Assembly (NCBI GenBank): GCA_020849035.1
Contig: JADLHC010000333.1
Location: forward strand, 1 to 35,743
DNA from: Planctomycetia bacterium
GTDB taxonomy: Bacteria > Planctomycetota > MHYJ01 > WSZJ01
DNA: 35,743 nt
Reading direction: 5' to 3'
Under the pieces are notes generated by a model. The model saw nothing but the letters and a program-made list of their open reading frames with translations. It was not told the origin of the DNA and did no database searches. Numbering within the stretch: the first letter of the stretch is position 1; every line of letters begins with the position of its first letter. The position numbers and the translations under genes are program-made. Of the stretch, positions 33,045-35,743 are shown one piece after another.

Positions 33045-33857
33045 ATGATCCAGAACCTCCTCTCCGGCGTCGATGCCTTCCGCGCCCTGGTCGAGATCAT
33101 CCTCCTCTACGTCTTCTTCTACTGGACTCTTCGCTCCTTCGAGGGATCGCGCGGCGCCGGCCTCGTCCGCGGCATCCTTGTCGTCTTCGTCGTGGCGTTC
33201 ATCGTGCTGATGGAAATCACCACCCGGTTCGAGCTCGACCGAATCCGGGCCATGCTCCAGGGGATCGTCCCGGCCCTCGTCATCATCGTGGCGGTCATCT
33301 TCCAGCCCGAGCTCCGCCGCGCCCTCGTCCGCCTCGGACAGGGCCGCTTCCTCTTCCCCCTCCTCAAGACCGAGACCGTGCCCGTCGAGGAGATCGTGAA
33401 GGCGTGCTCGCGGATGTCGAAGAACCGCATCGGGGCGCTGATCGCCATCCAGCGCGACCAGAGCCTGGCGCAGTACGTCGAGGGCGGCGTCAAGATGGAC
33501 GCCGAAGTCACCGCGGAACTGCTGGAGACGATCTTCTACCCCGGCGCCGCCCTTCAAGACGGCGCGATCATCGTCATCGGCGACCGCGTCGCCGCCGGCG
33601 GCTGCCTCTTTCCCCTCACGGACAACCCCGACGTCGCGCGGAGCCTGGGAACGCGCCATCGCGCCGGCATCGGGATCACGGAAGAGACCGACGCCGTCAC
33701 GCTGATCGTCTCCGAGGAGACGGGGAAGATCTCCCTGGGGGCGCGCGGTGTCCTCTCGCAGGACCTCGACAAGGACGAACTCGAGAACCGCCTCAGGCAG
33801 CTCTTCAGGGGCAACGAAAAGCAACCAGGTCCGACGTCCACGGCGGCGGCGCTGTGA
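33045..33857 (+). CDS. cdaA: membrane diadenylate cyclase CdaA (DisA_N domain)
   Basis: 270 residues from ATG 33045, preceded by CCAGG and chosen because the family begins at IQNLLSG..DAFRALVEI. Three N-terminal TM helices (about 10-85) are followed by the DAC domain with the catalytic DGA (D172-A174, LQDGAIIVIGDRVAAGGCLFPL) and the ATP-binding RHR (204-206, TRHRAGIGITEETDA). It makes cyclic di-AMP from two ATP at the membrane. In Firmicutes CdaA is controlled by CdaR and GlmM, and both follow here, with cdaR overlapping the stop by four bases. A short unconserved tail (QPGPTSTAAAL) ends the protein. Confidence 0.95.
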   Translation: MIQNLLSGVDAFRALVEIILLYVFFYWTLRSFEGSRGAGLVRGILVVFVVAFIVLMEITTRFELDRIRAMLQGIVPALVIIVAVIFQPELRRALVRLGQGRFLFPLLKTETVPVEEIVKACSRMSKNRIGALIAIQRDQSLAQYVEGGVKMDAEVTAELLETIFYPGAALQDGAIIVIGDRVAAGGCLFPLTDNPDVARSLGTRHRAGIGITEETDAVTLIVSEETGKISLGARGVLSQDLDKDELENRLRQLFRGNEKQPGPTSTAAAL

Positions 33858-34930
33858 AGCACCTCCTCGCGCTGCTCTTCGCCGACCCGAAAAACAGGCT
33901 GCTTGCGCTGGCCCTGGCGGTCGTGACCTGGGTTTCGGTGTACCGCGAGTCGACCGAGCAGGTGAAGGCGGAGGCCCGCGTGTCGCTGGAGTACGGGGGC
34001 GACATTGTCGTCCTCTCGATCGAGGACGAGGCCGGCGCCCCGTGCTCGACCGTCGAGGTGGTCCTCAACGGGCCGCGCGGCGAGCGGTCCCGGCTGCGCG
34101 ACCTCCGGTTCGGGCGCCTCGTCGAGCTGCCTGCGGGAAGCGAGACGCCGGTGACGGTGACGTTCGAAGTGACGGAAGACGCGCTGTTTCTTCCGCCCAA
34201 GTTCCGGCTCGTGTCCGCGAAGCCGGCGCGGGTGAGGGTGAAGCTGGACCACCGGGTGCGGCGGTACCTGCGCGTGGTGGCGTCGGCGGAGGGGGGGGCG
34301 CCCGAGACGCCCGGCGCGGGGCTGTGCGAGGGGAAGCTGCCGGCGGGTCTGCGGGTCGTGCAGGCCGTTGTGAGCCCCGCTTCGGTGGAGGTTCTGGGGC
34401 CGAAATCGGTGCTGAACCGGTCGCTGACGATCCCGGCGGTTCCCGTGAAGATCGACGGGCTGCCTGCGGGGCGTCACCAGCTTGCCGCCGAGGTCACGGG
34501 GCAGCTTGGCGGCTACCCGATCTCGAGCACGACGCAGCTCTCGGTCATCGTGGAGGTCGCGGAGGAATCGCAGGAGGCCGTATTCACGGTCCGTGTCAAC
34601 CTCGTCCAGGGCGTCGACTACGCCCGGGAGTTCCTCGCCGAGCCGGCGACGAAGGAGGCCGAGGTCCGCGTCCGCGGGCCCGCGTCGGCCATCACCGAAC
34701 TCAAGGCGAGGCCGGAGCTGATCGACGTCTTCGTCGACATCGCGGGCATGCGTCCCGAGGAGTGCCAGCCCGTGGATGAGAAGGAGCTGATCGCCACGCG
34801 CCCCATCGAGTGGCGCTTCAGGACCGGCTTCGCGGCCTCGGCCGACCTCGAAGTCACCGTCCGAAAGCCGGAAAAGCCGGAGACCCTGGTCACGTTCCGC
34901 AAGCGCCCGAAATCGGAGCCGCCGAAATAG
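33854..34930 (+). CDS. cdaR: YbbR-domain protein, CdaA regulator CdaR
   Basis: 358 residues from GTG 33854, overlapping the cdaA stop as GTGA. An N-terminal signal anchor (FADPKNRLLALALAVVTWVSVYRES) is typical of YbbR proteins. Two to three YbbR-like beta domains follow, recognisable by patterns such as VEVVLNGPRGERSRLRDL, VRVKLDHRVRRYLRVV, VSPASVEVLGPKSVLNRSLTIPAVPVKIDGL and VRGPASAITEL. CdaR is extracytoplasmic and modulates CdaA through its TM helix in Gram-positives. The same gene order here suggests the same pairing. The stop shares one base with the glmM GTG (TAGTG). Confidence 0.88.
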   Translation: MKHLLALLFADPKNRLLALALAVVTWVSVYRESTEQVKAEARVSLEYGGDIVVLSIEDEAGAPCSTVEVVLNGPRGERSRLRDLRFGRLVELPAGSETPVTVTFEVTEDALFLPPKFRLVSAKPARVRVKLDHRVRRYLRVVASAEGGAPETPGAGLCEGKLPAGLRVVQAVVSPASVEVLGPKSVLNRSLTIPAVPVKIDGLPAGRHQLAAEVTGQLGGYPISSTTQLSVIVEVAEESQEAVFTVRVNLVQGVDYAREFLAEPATKEAEVRVRGPASAITELKARPELIDVFVDIAGMRPEECQPVDEKELIATRPIEWRFRTGFAASADLEVTVRKPEKPETLVTFRKRPKSEPPK

Positions 34931-35743
34931 TGGAGAGACTCTTCGGGACGGACGGAATCCGGGACACGGCCAACACCAAGATCCTGACGCCGGTCCCGCT
35001 GTCGAGGCTGGGCCAGGCGGTGGGGTGGCTTCTCCGAAGCGAGCGCGGGATCTTCTCGTCGCGGCCGCCGCACAGCGTGCCGCGCAGCGCCTTCGGGGCC
35101 GCCCACGCCTTCAAGCGCCCGAATCTCCGCGACCGCGTCCTCATCGGCCGGGACACGCGGCTCTCGGGCCCGATGATCAGCGCGTCGCTCGCCTCGGGGC
35201 TCCTCTCCCAGGGCGTCAACGTCTTCGAGAGCGGCGTTCTTCCCACCCCCGCCATCGCCCACATCGTGCGCGAGACCGGCGCGGCACTCGGCATCGTCGT
35301 CAGCGCTTCCCACAACCCCGCCCCCGACAACGGCATCAAGCTGATTTCGCCGGAGGGGTTCAAGATCCCGGACGCCGCCGAGGAGCGGATCGAGGCGCTG
35401 ATGCGCGCCGGCGTGCCGGACGCGCTGACGGGGCCCGAGGTCGGCGACCTGGCGCTGGAGACGGCGTACGATCCCGAGACGAAGCTGTCGACGGCGGCAG
35501 GGAAGTACGCGCGGGACCTGGTGGACCGGGCGCGGGAGTGGGGTGTGACGTTGAAGGGGGTGAAGGCGGTCGGGGACTGCGCGAACGGCGCGACGCGGGC
35601 TGTGGCGCCCTGGGTGCTGGCGGAACTGGGCGCGAAGGTGGTCGCGACGGGGGTGGATCCGGACGGCGCGAAGATCAACGACGGGTGCGGGGCGCTGCAC
35701 CCGGAGGGGCTGGCGAAGAGGGTGAAGGAGGAGAAGGCGGACA
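34930..35743 (+). CDS. glmM: phosphoglucosamine mutase GlmM (truncated by window end)
   Basis: 271 codons are visible from GTG 34930 before the window ends; the full enzyme is about 450 residues. The start (ERLFGTDGIRDTANTKILTP) is the family N-terminus. LIGRDTRLSG, GVLPTPAIAH and the catalytic phosphoserine loop VVSASHNPAPDNGIKL with S127 follow, then the sugar-phosphate domain (VGDCANGATR, DGAKINDGCGALHP with the metal-binding loop region). The phosphoserine is about 25 positions later than usual (about 100-102) because of an insert around residues 40-70 (LLRSERGIFSSRPPHSVPRS). It interconverts glucosamine-6- and -1-phosphate for peptidoglycan and LPS. In other bacteria GlmM also inhibits CdaA. 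Confidence 0.93.
   Translation, partial: MERLFGTDGIRDTANTKILTPVPLSRLGQAVGWLLRSERGIFSSRPPHSVPRSAFGAAHAFKRPNLRDRVLIGRDTRLSGPMISASLASGLLSQGVNVFESGVLPTPAIAHIVRETGAALGIVVSASHNPAPDNGIKLISPEGFKIPDAAEERIEALMRAGVPDALTGPEVGDLALETAYDPETKLSTAAGKYARDLVDRAREWGVTLKGVKAVGDCANGATRAVAPWVLAELGAKVVATGVDPDGAKINDGCGALHPEGLAKRVKEEKAD

Noticed and set aside
1-35743. CRISPR array, tRNA or rRNA genes, insertion sequences
   Set aside because: I saw no regularly spaced direct repeats with unique spacers, no tRNA-like cloverleaf or rRNA sequence and no transposase motif. Repeats found are peptide-coding.

Overview
The window is a very GC-rich, densely packed chromosomal segment with 22 confidently placed protein-coding genes, a GlmM gene cut off by the right edge and, possibly, the last codons of another gene at the left edge. 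I see no rRNA, tRNA, CRISPR array, insertion sequence or integrase, and no gene-free stretch over 300 bases. Many genes start with GTG or ATG at 1- or 4-base overlaps with the preceding stop. LptE, LptF/LptG-like permeases and a BamD-like protein indicate an outer membrane. Two large Ser/Thr kinases with TPR tails and long secreted proteins of unknown function point, by general resemblance, to a Planctomycetota-like or neighbouring lineage. The taxonomic call is an inference.

Layout. 142-747: an AhpD-like peroxidase-related protein whose frame is interrupted by one TGA exactly where the second Cys of the redox motif belongs (CxxU), so it is a probable selenoprotein. 744-4339: a GT39-type membrane glycosyltransferase (minus), a zinc-ribbon/HEIGH membrane metalloprotease (plus) and a lipoprotein (minus). 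4410-13322: two tandem paralogous receptor-like Ser/Thr kinases with TPR tails, then a 760-residue secreted protein. 13326-16249 (minus): LptF- and LptG-like permeases followed by a ThiF/MoeB-type E1-like enzyme. 16320-18897: an RlmI-type RNA methyltransferase and a SpoIIE-type phosphatase with a degenerate receiver domain. 18922-20943 (minus): an S9 prolyl oligopeptidase.

21115-26717 is a five-gene translationally coupled cassette: FabF-like ketosynthase, cobalamin-binding-type radical SAM enzyme, geranylgeranyl-reductase-like FAD enzyme, membrane-anchored YceI lipid-binding protein and proline-rich lipoprotein. This looks like an uncharacterised lipid or polyketide-like pathway and is the best candidate here for a new system. 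26745-29613: a YihY/BrkB membrane protein, a BamD-like TPR protein and LptE. 29690-35743: ftsH, folP, cdaA, cdaR (YbbR) and glmM, a widespread envelope/c-di-AMP gene order.

A recurring regulatory feature is a -10-like hexamer (TAGACT, TACACT, TAGTAT, GATAAT) only 6-9 bases upstream of several start codons that lack a Shine-Dalgarno sequence. This suggests leaderless mRNAs.
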